A stretch of DNA of 64,000 bases from Candidatus Rokuibacteriota bacterium (GTDB lineage Bacteria > Methylomirabilota > Methylomirabilia > Rokubacteriales > CSP1-6), in NCBI GenBank assembly GCA_016184365.1, contig JACPCW010000077.1, positions 1 to 64,000 of the forward strand. Reading direction: 5' to 3'. A model generated the notes under the pieces. The model was not told where the DNA came from. It made no database searches and worked only from the letters and a program-made list of their open reading frames with translations. Below are positions 44,155 to 52,874 of this stretch, piece after piece; the stretch's first letter is position 1; each line of letters opens with the position of its first letter. Position numbers and translations under genes: made by a program.

Positions 44155-44499
44155 TCAGTCAACGGCCGCCGTGCACATGATCTCGACCAGATACTTCGTG
44201 TTCGCGAGCCCGGCCTCGACCGTGGCGCGCGCCGGCGTGTTCTTCGGATCGACCCACGCGTCCCACACCGCGTTCATGTCCGCGAAGTTCCGCATGTCGG
44301 TGACGTAGATCGTCGTCGACAGGAGCTTCGACTTGTTCGTGCCGCACGCGGTGAGCAGCGAATCGATCTTCGCGAGGACTTTCGTCGTCTGCTCCTTGGT
44401 GTCGGCGCCGTCCGCGACGACGCCCGCGAGGTAGACGGTGTTGCCGTGCACGACCGCCTGACTGAGCCGCGGCCCGACCTCGTGACGCTTGATCGCCAT
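44155..44499 (-). CDS. RidA family protein (YoaB-like)
   Basis: 114 residues, trimeric YjgF/RidA fold. Family features: VVHGNTVYLAGVV, the NKSKLLSTTIYVTDMRNFADMN-type strand-helix, WDAWVDP, and the substrate-binding Arg in PARATVEA. RidA proteins deaminate imines or enamines; 2-aminomuconate deaminases belong here. AAAGGACG precedes the ATG. Between an ACMSD-like gene and an SDR, a set fitting an aminomuconate-type pathway (inference). Confidence 0.92.
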   Translation of the reverse strand: MAIKRHEVGPRLSQAVVHGNTVYLAGVVADGADTKEQTTKVLAKIDSLLTACGTNKSKLLSTTIYVTDMRNFADMNAVWDAWVDPKNTPARATVEAGLANTKYLVEIMCTAAVD

Positions 44500-44514
44500 T
44501 GGATCGTCCTTTCA

Positions 44515-44584
44515 TGGGGGCCCCGAAATGGCCCCCAAACCCCCCGCGCTCGGGGCGGCCCGGGACACCCGGCCCGCCCCTCGA
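44515..44584 (+). repeat. R2 double-hairpin repeat, copy 6
   Basis: Hairpin 1 GGGGGCC-CCGAAAT-GGCCCCC; hairpin 2 GGGGCGG/CCGCCCC with inner CCGGG-ACA-CCCGG. The outer stem is wholly different from copy 1 yet fully paired. It lies 24 bp past the amidohydrolase stop and 16 bp ahead of the RidA start. Confidence 0.85.
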
Positions 44585-44607
44585 TCGTCGGGAGTGGTTC
44601 GTTGCCG

Positions 44608-45618
44608 CTACTTCAGGTTGAGGAACTCGCGCGCGTTGTCGCGCGTGATGCGCCCGCGCACGCCGGCGGCGAGCGCCAGCGGCCGGAGCCCGGCGAGCGG
44701 ATCGTCCGTGCCGAGCCGGAATGGATAGTCGCTGCCGACGACCACGCGCTCGGGGCCGAACGTCTCGAGCGCGAACGTGAGCACGCGCGGCGAGAGCGTC
44801 AGCGAGTCGACCCACACGCGACGCGCGTACTCGCTCGGCGGCTTCGGAATCGCGGCGTGGGCCTCGTCCATGAGGCTCCAGCCATGGTCGAGCCGCGGCA
44901 GGATGTACGCGAACGCGCCGCCGCCATGCGCGAAGCACCACCGCAGACGCGGCCACCGGTCGAGCACGCCGCCGAAGACGATGCGCGACATCGCCAGCGC
45001 CGTTTCCAGCGGGAAGCCGATGACCTGCGTCAGGTTCTGCTTCGCGACGCGCGGCTGGCCCGCGACCGGCGCCTGCGGATGGACGAAGACGGCGACGCCG
45101 AGCGCGGCGGCGGCGTCCCACACCGGCGCGAGCGCGGCGTCGTCGAGATCACGGCCGTCGACGTTCGCGCCGACCTCGACGGCCGGAAAGCGCAGCGACG
45201 TCGCGACGCGCTCGAGCTCCTTGATCGCGAGATCGGGCGCCTGCAGCGGCAGGCCGCCGGCGCCGAGAAAGCGATCGGGATGACGCGCGACGATCGCGGC
45301 GATCGCATCGTTCTGCATGCGGCACCACTCCGCGGCGGCCGGCCCGTCGGCCCAGTAGCAGAACGTCGGGGGCGCCGGCGACAGCAGCTGGAGCGCGATG
45401 CCGGTGCGGTCCATGTCTTCGATGCGCCGCACGGGATCGAACGAATTCGGGCCGAGGTTGCGATTGAACGTCTGACCGAGATACAGCTTGCAGGTGCCGG
45501 CCGGATCGCCGACGAGCCGCGGCCAGCGATCGCCGCCGTGACGCGCGGCGAAGTCGTCCCATCCGCTCGGGAAGATGTGGGTGTGAACGTCGATCGCGCC
45601 GGAGGTCGGCGGCGTCAT
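44608..45618 (-). CDS. ACMSD-like amidohydrolase family 2 protein
   Basis: 336 residues, TIM barrel. DVHTHIFPSG gives the first metal His pair, VFVHPQAP a later His, CFAHGGGAF another, and VVGSDYPFRLG the Asp, matching the aminocarboxymuconate-semialdehyde decarboxylase arrangement. It would decarboxylate or hydrolyse a muconate-type product. First gene of the minus unit with RidA and SDR. Starts near the vapC stop (36 bp). Confidence 0.88.
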   Translation of the reverse strand: MTPPTSGAIDVHTHIFPSGWDDFAARHGGDRWPRLVGDPAGTCKLYLGQTFNRNLGPNSFDPVRRIEDMDRTGIALQLLSPAPPTFCYWADGPAAAEWCRMQNDAIAAIVARHPDRFLGAGGLPLQAPDLAIKELERVATSLRFPAVEVGANVDGRDLDDAALAPVWDAAAALGVAVFVHPQAPVAGQPRVAKQNLTQVIGFPLETALAMSRIVFGGVLDRWPRLRWCFAHGGGAFAYILPRLDHGWSLMDEAHAAIPKPPSEYARRVWVDSLTLSPRVLTFALETFGPERVVVGSDYPFRLGTDDPLAGLRPLALAAGVRGRITRDNAREFLNLK

Positions 45619-45654
45619 ACGGCCCGGTCCATCGCGACGAAGAGTACTACAGCC

Positions 45655-46080
45655 TCAGCGCGACGCGACGCCGACGACGTGCAGGCCGACCGCGCGGGCC
45701 GCCGTGGCCAGCGTGGCGTCGTGGGTCGCCATCACGAGATCGGCCGCTTCACGGTCGCGCCACAGGAGGGCCGTCGCGAGATGAATGGCGTCGAGCGTGC
45801 CCAGCTCGGTCGGCAGCGGCTGGGCCGCACGCGCCAGAACGGCCCGGGTTGGTTCGACGACATCCATGCTCTCGAGCAGCCGAAAGACAGCGCTGCGGCG
45901 CGCCGCGAGGGTCTCGTCGCCCAGGCCCTCACGCAGCCGGAGTCGATCGAGGGTGCGCAGGCATTCCACCTCGACCAGGCCGCTGGCGATGCCGCGCCGA
46001 ACCGTGCGCCATTCGGCGAGCGCACCGGGCTGCCCGAGCACCAGGCGGAGGACGACCGACGAATCGACGTAAGCGATCAC
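45655..46080 (-). CDS. PIN-domain toxin (VapC type)
   Basis: 141 residues, PIN ribonuclease fold. Acidic metal-binding residues are visible in YVDSSVVLRL, VEVECLRTLDR (Glu), TLDAIHLATAL (Asp) and MATHDATLATAA (Asp). It cleaves tRNA or other RNA unless held by the antitoxin. The start overlaps the antitoxin stop (ATGA), the usual order for such pairs. Confidence 0.93.
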   Translation of the reverse strand: MIAYVDSSVVLRLVLGQPGALAEWRTVRRGIASGLVEVECLRTLDRLRLREGLGDETLAARRSAVFRLLESMDVVEPTRAVLARAAQPLPTELGTLDAIHLATALLWRDREAADLVMATHDATLATAARAVGLHVVGVASR

Positions 46081-46337
46081 CGCTGCGTCTGGCGCTCTTC
46101 GCGCAAGAGGGCGAGGATGTCGTTCCTGAGCCGCAACGGGGGCGGAAGCTTCACCGCGTGGAGGCCGGTACCCGGAAGCGCGCGCCGCACGGCGAGCGAG
46201 GGCGCGTCGTCGCGGTACGGTACGATGCGAGCCACAGGGGTCGCGCGGTCCATGACGGTCAACTCGTCTCCCCGCCGCACACCGCGCAGGTACTCGCTGA
46301 GCCGCGCCTTGAGCTCGGCAATGCCGACGGTCTTCAT
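46077..46337 (-). CDS. Phd/YefM-like antitoxin
   Basis: 86 residues. The N-terminal KTVGIAELKARLSEYLRGVR followed by RGDELTVMDRATPVARIVPY is the Phd/YefM DNA-binding fold; the proline-rich C-terminal tail (KLPPPLRLRNDILALL) should wrap the PIN toxin. It represses its own operon, so operator sites are expected in the 88-bp gap to the divergent DinB gene. ATG at 46337 follows family starts. Confidence 0.92.
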   Translation of the reverse strand: MKTVGIAELKARLSEYLRGVRRGDELTVMDRATPVARIVPYRDDAPSLAVRRALPGTGLHAVKLPPPLRLRNDILALLREERQTQR

Positions 46338-46425
46338 GGTCACATGATAGTCATGAATGGTCAGACACTCCAAGCGTCTCGAATCCCGGGCGAATCGAAT
46401 CGTCTCATCCATGATGGAGGTGCGC

Positions 46426-46923
46426 ATGGCGCTCGATCGCATGGACCGTGAAAAAATGATCCAGCAGTACGCCGACGGCCCTGCACGGCTCCGGGCCGCG
46501 CTCGCGACCGTGCCTCCGGACGCGATGCAGTGGCGGCCGAAGCCGGGCGAGTGGTCGGCGCACGAGGTGATCTGTCACTGCGCCGATTCCGAGACGAACT
46601 CGTACGCGCGGATCCGCTTTCTCGTCGCCGAGAACGCGCCGACGATCGTGGGCTACGACCAGGAGCACTGGGCGCGCGTGTTCGACTACCACACGCTGCC
46701 GCTCGAACCCGCGCTCGCGACGGTCGACGCCGTGCGCGGGAGCACGGCGGCGTTGATCCGGCGACTGCCGGACGCTGCGTGGCAGCGGACCGGCACGCAC
46801 ACCGAATCGGGGCACTACTCGGCGGAAGACTGGCTGCGCATCTACGCGGACCATCTCGAGGTCCACGCACGGCAGATCGAAGCGAACGTCGCCGCGTGGC
46901 GCGCGGAAGCTCCGAGTAGGTAA
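46426..46923 (+). CDS. DinB family protein
   Basis: 165 residues, four-helix DinB/YfiT fold. WRPKPGEWSAHEVICHCADSE gives the first metal His, and the later AEDWLRIYADHLEVHARQI gives the HxxxH pair. Members act as metal-dependent thiol transferases or unknown hydrolases. GGAGGTGCGC precedes the ATG at 46426. R2 copy 7 follows the stop by 3 bp. Confidence 0.9.
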   Translation: MALDRMDREKMIQQYADGPARLRAALATVPPDAMQWRPKPGEWSAHEVICHCADSETNSYARIRFLVAENAPTIVGYDQEHWARVFDYHTLPLEPALATVDAVRGSTAALIRRLPDAAWQRTGTHTESGHYSAEDWLRIYADHLEVHARQIEANVAAWRAEAPSR

Positions 46924-46926
46924 GTA

Positions 46927-46995
46927 GAGGGGCGCCACGGGTTCCCCGGGGCGCCCCGAACGCGTGGGGTCTGGGGGCCATGTCGGGGCCCCCAG
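46927..46995 (-). repeat. R2 double-hairpin repeat, copy 7
   Basis: Minus-strand reading: hairpin 1 CTGGGGGCC-CCGACAT-GGCCCCCAG; hairpin 2 GGGGCGCC/GGCGCCCC with inner C-CGGG-GAA-CCCG-T. Against copy 1 the outer stem changes A-T to G-C on both sides, a compensatory change. It lies between the convergent stops of the DinB and SDR genes. Confidence 0.87.
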
Positions 46996-46999
46996 TTGA

Positions 47000-47782
47000 T
47001 TAACCGGCCGGCTCGCCCGCGTTCACGGCGACGACCTGGCCCGCGATGTTCTTCGCGAGATCGCTGGCGAGGAACAGCGTGGCGTCCGCGATGTCCTCCG
47101 CCGTCGTCATGCGCTTGAGCGGTGAGCGGTCGACCATCGCCTTGCGCATCGCATCGACCGGGATGCCGCGCACGTCCGCCTGCCCGGCGATGACGCGATC
47201 GATGCGATCGCCTTCGACCGCGCCCGGCGCGACGCAATTGACGCGGATGCCCTGCGGCCCGAGCTCGAGCGCCATGCCGTACGTCATGCCGACCTGGCCG
47301 GCCTTCGCCGAGCAATAGCCGATGCGGTAGGGCAGGCCGCGGCGGCCGGCCATCGACGAGATGTTCACGATCGCGCCGCCCCCGGCCTTGATCATCTCGG
47401 GGGCGGCGAAGCGCGTGCACACGTACGAGCTCGTCAGGCACGAGTGGATCGTGTAGAGCCAGTCGTCCATCGTGTAGTCCTGGATCGGCTTCGTCGGTCC
47501 GCCGTCGCCGGCGTTGTTGACGAGCGTCGTGATCTTGCCGAACGCCTTCACGCCGGCCTCGACCATGCGCTTGACGTCGTCTTCCTTCGCCGCGTCGCAC
47601 GTCACCGCGATCGCACGGCCACGCGCCTTCTCCACCATCGCCGCGGTTTCACGGACGAGATCCGCGGATCGCGCCGCGCAGACGATCGCCGCGCCTTCCT
47701 GCGAGAACCGGAGACTCAGCGCCCGGCCGATCCCTTTCGAGGCGCCGGTGATGATCGCGACCTTGCCGTCGAGCAGTCCCAT
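47000..47782 (-). CDS. SDR family oxidoreductase
   Basis: 260 residues. TGASKGIG at 12-19, NNAG, catalytic Ser (NISSMAG) and Y-C-S-A-K. The Asp/Arg pattern after beta-2 (VCAARSADLV) suggests NADP use. GGAGAAGA precedes the ATG. It is 16 bp downstream of the carboxyltransferase gene on the same strand, so an acyl-CoA related substrate is plausible (inference). Confidence 0.92.
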   Translation of the reverse strand: MGLLDGKVAIITGASKGIGRALSLRFSQEGAAIVCAARSADLVRETAAMVEKARGRAIAVTCDAAKEDDVKRMVEAGVKAFGKITTLVNNAGDGGPTKPIQDYTMDDWLYTIHSCLTSSYVCTRFAAPEMIKAGGGAIVNISSMAGRRGLPYRIGYCSAKAGQVGMTYGMALELGPQGIRVNCVAPGAVEGDRIDRVIAGQADVRGIPVDAMRKAMVDRSPLKRMTTAEDIADATLFLASDLAKNIAGQVVAVNAGEPAG

Positions 47783-47798
47783 GAGTCTTCTCCGTGAG

Positions 47799-49343
47799 TC
47801 AGAATTTCGTTGGCCAATTCGCGAGATGGTGTTTCCCGATCGCCGTGCGTGTGCGCATGAGCCGAAGGAACCGGATGATGACGTCGCGCGTGTCGGCCGG
47901 GTCGATGACGTCGTCGATCAGGTGCCGCCCGGCGGCGCCGTACGGCAGCGTGTCGAGCTCCCACTGGCCGATGAGCTCGCGACGGCGCTGCGCGCGCGCC
48001 TCGGGCGCGAGGCCGGCGAGCTCGGCGCCGTGCACGACGTTCACGCCGGTCTCCGGATCCATGAACGACATCTCGGCCGTCGGCCACGCGACCAGCAGGT
48101 CGGCGTAGCCGCCGCCGCCCATGTTGAAGTACGCCTGCCCGTACGTCTTCCGCACGATCACCGACACGCGCGGCACCGTGCACTGACCGAGCGCCTCCAT
48201 CCAGTTGATGATCTTGGCGGCCACGCGCTTGCGCTCGGCGTCGCGGCCGATGAAGAAGCCGGGCACGTCGTGCAGGAACACGAGCGGGATGTTGAACGAA
48301 TCGCACAGCACGATGAACGACAGCGCCTTGTCGCACCCGTCGGCGTCACACGCGCCGGCGCGGTGCATCGGCTGGTTGGCGACGAACCCGACGACGTCGC
48401 CGCCGACGCGTCCCAGCGCGGTGACGATCGTGCGGCCGAACCGCTCCTTCACCGGGAAGATCTCGCCGCCGTCGACGAGGCGGCGAATCACCTTCGTCAT
48501 GTCGTACGCGCGGTTGCGCGCTTCCGGCACCAGGTCGGCGATGGTCGCCATCTCGCTGCCGGAACCGGCGGGCACGTCGCGGCGCGGCGCCGCCTCGCCC
48601 GCGTGCGACGGCATGTAGGAGAGGAAGCGGCGGATCAGCGCGAGACAGTCGTCCTCGGTCTCACCGACGACGTCGGCGAGTCCCGTCTCCTCCGAGTGCA
48701 CCGCGACACCGCCGAGGTCTTCGGGCGTCACGTGCTCGCCCGTCGCGAGCTCCAGCACGCGCGGCCCGGACACCGCCATGGACGCGCCCCGCAGCATCAC
48801 CACGAAGTCCGCGAGGCACGCGTTCCACGTCGGCAGCCCGTACGACGGTCCGAGCACCGCCGTGATCATCGGCACCTGACGCCGGCGCGTGCCGTAGTAC
48901 GTCGAGTTGCCGAACGAGGCGATGCCCGACGACCCCATGATGTCCGGCATGCGCGCGCCGCCGGCCTCGGCGAGATAGACGATCGGGACGCCGCGCTCGG
49001 TCGCGAGCCGCTTGATCTCCGCTTCCTTGTACGACGCGACGCGGCTCGAGGTGGCGGCGAGCACGGTGAAGTCGTTCGAGCAGACCGCGACGGGCCGTCC
49101 ATCGATCGCGGCGAACCCGGCAATCTTCGAATCGGCCGGCGTCTCGCTCGCCATGCCGGGGACATCGGAATGGTCGAAGGTGCCGAGCTCGAGCCACGAC
49201 TCCGCATCGACCAACCGCTCGATGCGCTCTCGCGCGTTCAACCGCCCGGCGTCGCGGCGGCGCGCGATGCGGTCCGGTCCACCCATCGCGCGCGCGCTCT
49301 CTCGGCGCGCCTGGAAATCCTTCATGCGTTCGTCCCACGGCAT
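47799..49343 (-). CDS. Acyl-CoA carboxylase carboxyltransferase subunit
   Basis: 514 residues, biotin-dependent carboxyltransferase of the propionyl/methylcrotonyl-CoA carboxylase beta type. Two crotonase-like halves are visible: RERIERLVDAESWLELGTF, GGARMPDIMGSSG and MAVSGPRVLELATG in the first; DVPGFFIGRDAE, KTYGQAYFNMGGGGYADL and EARAQRRRELIG in the second. It moves CO2 from biotin to an acyl-CoA. No biotin carboxylase or carrier gene is in the window. Start ATG 49343 is set by homology; the long upstream frame is a shadow. Confidence 0.93.
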   Translation of the reverse strand: MPWDERMKDFQARRESARAMGGPDRIARRRDAGRLNARERIERLVDAESWLELGTFDHSDVPGMASETPADSKIAGFAAIDGRPVAVCSNDFTVLAATSSRVASYKEAEIKRLATERGVPIVYLAEAGGARMPDIMGSSGIASFGNSTYYGTRRRQVPMITAVLGPSYGLPTWNACLADFVVMLRGASMAVSGPRVLELATGEHVTPEDLGGVAVHSEETGLADVVGETEDDCLALIRRFLSYMPSHAGEAAPRRDVPAGSGSEMATIADLVPEARNRAYDMTKVIRRLVDGGEIFPVKERFGRTIVTALGRVGGDVVGFVANQPMHRAGACDADGCDKALSFIVLCDSFNIPLVFLHDVPGFFIGRDAERKRVAAKIINWMEALGQCTVPRVSVIVRKTYGQAYFNMGGGGYADLLVAWPTAEMSFMDPETGVNVVHGAELAGLAPEARAQRRRELIGQWELDTLPYGAAGRHLIDDVIDPADTRDVIIRFLRLMRTRTAIGKHHLANWPTKF

Positions 49344-49445
49344 GGAGCCGCATTGTAGCGTGGGTAAAACTTTGCGCATCGTTCTGCGCCGATCGCGAAG
49401 ATGGCCGGCCGGCGTCGCGTCTAACCCGGCAGGAGGAGACGCAGA

Positions 49446-49955
49446 ATGAAATCGCTGACCATCGTTGCCATCGTCGGGACCGTCCTCGCCACGACCGCCG
49501 GCGTCGCACACCCCAAAGACGGGCGGCATGGCGATCGCCGCGAAGCGTGGCGCGAGATCCATCGCGACCGCTCGGACATCCGGCAGGACGTCCGTGAGAT
49601 CCAGCCGGACCGCCGCGCGATGCGCGAGGCGATGCGCTCCCGCGATCGCGCCGCGTTCGTCGACGCGCGCCGTGAGCTGATCCGCGATCGGCAGGAGCTG
49701 CGCCGCGACGTCGCCGAGCTGCGGCGCGACGAGCGACGGTTCGGCTTCGACCGTGACGACGCGCGCGACGGCCGTCGTCATGGGCCGCCGTCGTGGGCGC
49801 CCGCGTGGGGATGGCGCGCCAAGCACGAAGCGCGTGACGCCGATCGCGCGCCGGCGCGTGACGATCGGTGGTGGTGGCAGCGCAGCTGGCGCGACGACGA
49901 CCCGCAGCGCTCGAGCTGGCGCGACCGCTTCTCGTTCTGGCGTGGCTGGCGCTGA
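49446..49955 (+). CDS. Exported Arg/Asp-rich protein of unknown function
   Basis: 169 residues with a signal peptide (KSLTIVAIVGTVLATTAGVA) and AGGAGGAGA upstream. The mature part is extremely rich in Arg and Asp/Glu, in a heptad-like pattern (RREAWREIHRDRSDIRQD, ELIRDRQELRRDVAEL), predicting a charged helical hairpin as in Spy/CpxP-like or DUF-type periplasmic chaperones. The C-terminus is Trp-rich (WWWQRSW, FSFWRGW). I know no exact family. Confidence 0.75.
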   Translation: MKSLTIVAIVGTVLATTAGVAHPKDGRHGDRREAWREIHRDRSDIRQDVREIQPDRRAMREAMRSRDRAAFVDARRELIRDRQELRRDVAELRRDERRFGFDRDDARDGRRHGPPSWAPAWGWRAKHEARDADRAPARDDRWWWQRSWRDDDPQRSSWRDRFSFWRGWR

Positions 49956-50161
49956 GCGCGGCGCCGGAGTCGAAGCCGCCCGAGGCACGGGCTGACGAAA
50001 TCCGTCGTGGGCCTCATTCGCTGGCACGAATCCCGATGCGAGACCGAGGCGGCGCGCGCCGTTCCCGGGGTGCATCCCAGCACCCTGGCGTATCGCCTCT
50101 CCGAGTTCGAGACCAGTCGCGACATCCGCTCGAGGCTCTACTGGGGCTGCGTGAACAACTG
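49956..50161. other. Intergenic stretch with a possible HTH-like remnant
   Basis: About 205 bp. One plus-strand frame (50007 to about 50160) contains ETEAARAVPGVHPSTLAYRL, reminiscent of a Fis-type helix-turn-helix, then runs into R2 copy 8. There is no ribosome site or complete domain, so I treat it as possible debris only. Confidence 0.3.
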
Positions 50162-50186
50162 GTCTGGGGGCCATGTCGGGGCCCCC
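50162..50186 (-). repeat. R2 repeat, copy 8 (first hairpin only)
   Basis: CTGGGGGCC-ATGTCGG-GGCCCCCGG as read on the plus strand; only hairpin 1 remains. It lies 5 bp past the stop of the minus-strand deacetylase gene. Confidence 0.8.
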
Positions 50187-50190
50187 GGTC

Positions 50191-51084
50191 TTAACGATCC
50201 CCGGGTACGACGCCGGCCGGCAGGCTCTCGACGTGCGCGCAGATGTCGCGCGGGCGCGTGAGCCAGATGCGATCGCGATGACGCACGACGTGCTCGAGGG
50301 CGCGGCGGAGCTGCGGCAGCCGATATGGGCGCCCGACGACGAACGGATGGAGTGAGATCGGGCACACGAGCGGCTGGCGCGCCGACTGCCGCAGGAGCTC
50401 GTCGAACTGGTCGACGATCATGTCCGCGAACTCCGCGGCCGAGTGCTTGTACCAGACGATGCCGCGCGTGTCGTTCACCTCGATCGGGTACGGCATCGCC
50501 AGGATGCGGCCGCGCCGCGTGCGCATCCAGACGGGCTGGTCGTCCATCGTGAAGTCCATCGTGTAGCGATAGCCGGCTTCCTGCAGCAGGTCCGGCGTCA
50601 CCGGCGAGTTCGAGAGCCACGGGCTCATCCATCCCACCGGACGCCGGCCTTCGTGTTTTTCGATCGTCGCGGTGACCCGCCCGATCATGTCGCGCTCCTG
50701 GTCCTCGCGCATGTGCTCCTGTCCTTCCGAATTCGTCACGCCGTGCCCGACGATCTCGTCGCCGCGCCGGCGGAGTCGCAGGGGAATGTCGGGCGCGGCC
50801 TCGTACACCTCGACGTTCATCTGCGCCTCGACGGGCAGCGCGAGCTCGTCGAAGAGATCGAAGAGCCGCCAGATGCCGACGCGGTTGCCGTACTCGCGCC
50901 AGCTGAAGACGCTCGCGCTCATCGCCTGATCCGGCGGCGCGATGGCGACGCCCTTGCCGATGCCGAAGCCGAACGCTTCGATGTTGACGGCCACGTACAC
51001 GGCGAGCCGTGCGCCGTTCGGCCACGTGTAGTCCGGGCGGGTCGTGATGTTCGAATAGTCGTAGCGTCCGTGCGTCGGCAGCAT
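50191..51084 (-). CDS. Polysaccharide deacetylase family protein
   Basis: 297 residues, NodB fold, related to but distinct from PuuE: YDYSNITTRPDYTWPNGARL, EYGNRVGIWRLFDLFDEL, GDEIVGHGVTNSEGQEHM and PVGWMSPWLSNSPVTPDLL. It probably hydrolyses a cyclic amide or N-acyl bond; substrate unknown. GGAGGCTTCG precedes the ATG at 51084. Divergent from the MFS gene with an 88-bp gap. Confidence 0.9.
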   Translation of the reverse strand: MLPTHGRYDYSNITTRPDYTWPNGARLAVYVAVNIEAFGFGIGKGVAIAPPDQAMSASVFSWREYGNRVGIWRLFDLFDELALPVEAQMNVEVYEAAPDIPLRLRRRGDEIVGHGVTNSEGQEHMREDQERDMIGRVTATIEKHEGRRPVGWMSPWLSNSPVTPDLLQEAGYRYTMDFTMDDQPVWMRTRRGRILAMPYPIEVNDTRGIVWYKHSAAEFADMIVDQFDELLRQSARQPLVCPISLHPFVVGRPYRLPQLRRALEHVVRHRDRIWLTRPRDICAHVESLPAGVVPGDR

Positions 51085-51172
51085 CGAAGCCTCCGTGAAT
51101 GGGGCGTGGAAACGGCGCGTTCGTCGGCCAGCGGTCCAACTGTACGGTGAGATGATGATCGAAGGAACTACG

Positions 51173-52378
51173 ATGGCGACGCGACCTGGTCGCGGGGCGT
51201 GGTCCGCGCTGACGCTCACCACGGGCGGTCACGCCGCCGGCTCGTTCGCCATGCTCGCCGTCGCGCCGCTCGCACCGCTCCTCCTCGACGCGCTGAATCT
51301 CGGCCGGGCGCAGGTCGGGCTGCTCCTGCCGGCGGCGTATCTCGGCGGCGTGCTGATGGCGCTGCCGGCGGGGTGGTTCACCGACCGGCTCGGTGTGCGG
51401 CTCACGCTCGGTCTCGGACTCGTGCTGATCGGCGTGATGGTGAGCGCCGGCGCGGCCGCCGCGACGTTTCCGGCGCTGCTCGCATGTCTCGTGATCGGCG
51501 GCTTCGGCTTCAGCGTCCTGAATCCGGCGACCGGCAAGGCGATCGTCGACTGGTTTCCGCCACGCCGGCGGGGCGCCGCGATGGGGATCAAGCAGACGGG
51601 GCTCACGCTCGGCGGCGTTGCGGCGTCGCTCGCGCTCCCGCCGATCGCCGCCGCGTTCGACTGGCAGGACGCGCTGTTCGTCGCCGGCTTCGTCGCCGTC
51701 CTGATCGGCGTCGTCATCACGCTCGTCTACCGGCGGCCGCCGGTCGCCGCCGCGGCGACGCCGCCGTCACGCCCGCGCGTCGTCGAGGCCATGGGGTTCC
51801 TGCGACGGCCCGGCGTCGCCGTCGTCTTCGTCTGCGGATTCCTGCTCTCGATCGCGCAGTCCTCGCTGCTCGGCTTCCTGTCGCTCTATGCGCGCGAGAC
51901 GTTCGCATTCACCGCCGTCGCCGCCGGACAGCTGCTCGCCTTCGCGCAGGTGGGCGGCACGGCGGGCCGGCTCGCGTGGGGGTTCGTCAGCGATCGGTGG
52001 TTCGGCGGCCGCCGCCGCCCCGGCATCGTCGTGAACGCGCTGCTCGGCGCCGTGAGCTACGCCCTGCTGTCGTTCGGGCCACGGCTGTCGGACGACTTCC
52101 TGCCGCCGCTCGCACTCGTGGCCGGCATCGGCGCGTTCGGGTGGGTCGGACTGTACTTCGCGCTCGTCGCGGAGATCGGCGGCCCGCGTCACGCCGGTGT
52201 GCTGACCGGGCTGTCGGTGATTTTCTCGTGGAGCGGCGTGCTCGTCGGCCCGCCGCTCTTCGGGGTCGTCGTGCAGATGACCGACGGCTACGTCGCGCCG
52301 TGGCTCGTGCTCGCGGGCATCGGTCTCGTGGTCGCTGCCGTGCTGCCCTGGCCGAAGCCGCTCGTCGATCGCGACTGA
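51173..52378 (+). CDS. MFS transporter
   Basis: 401 residues, 12 predicted spans. The loop 2-3 motif reads GWFTDRLGVRLTL and the loop 8-9 counterpart GFVSDRWFGGRRR. It exports or imports a small organic solute. GAAGGA sits 6 bases before the ATG at 51173; two earlier ATGs (51152, 51155) have no ribosome site. Confidence 0.92.
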   Translation: MATRPGRGAWSALTLTTGGHAAGSFAMLAVAPLAPLLLDALNLGRAQVGLLLPAAYLGGVLMALPAGWFTDRLGVRLTLGLGLVLIGVMVSAGAAAATFPALLACLVIGGFGFSVLNPATGKAIVDWFPPRRRGAAMGIKQTGLTLGGVAASLALPPIAAAFDWQDALFVAGFVAVLIGVVITLVYRRPPVAAAATPPSRPRVVEAMGFLRRPGVAVVFVCGFLLSIAQSSLLGFLSLYARETFAFTAVAAGQLLAFAQVGGTAGRLAWGFVSDRWFGGRRRPGIVVNALLGAVSYALLSFGPRLSDDFLPPLALVAGIGAFGWVGLYFALVAEIGGPRHAGVLTGLSVIFSWSGVLVGPPLFGVVVQMTDGYVAPWLVLAGIGLVVAAVLPWPKPLVDRD

Positions 52379-52388
52379 GCTTTCAGTA

Positions 52389-52602
52389 AACACCTCGACG
52401 ATCTGCCCGTCCGCGTCGTGCCGCATCACGACCCGGCTCGCATCGCACGCCAGGCGCTGCGACGTTCCCGCAGGAACGCGCGGCCCATCCTCGAGGACGG
52501 ACTGGCCGGGTTGATCGGGGTCGGCCAGCACCGCTGCATCGACGTGGACCACGACCTGATAGCGCTCACCCGGCGCCCCGGGATCGAGCTCGTGATGCAA
52601 TA
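52389..52602 (-). pseudogene. Fragment of a DUF222/HNH endonuclease gene
   Basis: The minus strand reads ELDPGAPGERYQVVVHVDAA then PAGTSQRLACDASRVVMRHD, which I recognise as the segment just before the HNH nuclease in DUF222 proteins of about 400-500 residues. The DUF222 part upstream and the HNH motif downstream are both missing; after VEV the similarity stops. About 70 codons survive with no stop, so the fragment is young. Confidence 0.6.
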
Positions 52603-52874
52603 ACCCCCGTTTTCAGAGCCGTCCCGGAGCCTCGTGGAGACGCGTTCTCGCCGTGAACCTCTTTTTTCGCCTCGTCGGTCTCGTCCCGGTCGCAGCGCCT
52701 CAGCGGAGCCTTCCAAATCGGTATCTGACGATGCGCTCCCGACACCCACCGTTGCGCTCGAAAAAAGCTGTCAATGGGAAAATCGGCGGTGGCCGGCGAT
52801 ACGTCGTTCGGCGTCCCTGACGGCGGCCCGGCTATCGATGGCGCCCTCGACGTCAGGTCAACTACACTGCGCCC
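52603..52874. other. Intergenic stretch without recognised feature
   Basis: 272 bp between the HNH fragment and the M20 hydrolase start. It should hold the M20 promoter. No repeat copy, RNA gene or further protein remnant was recognised. Confidence 0.5.
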
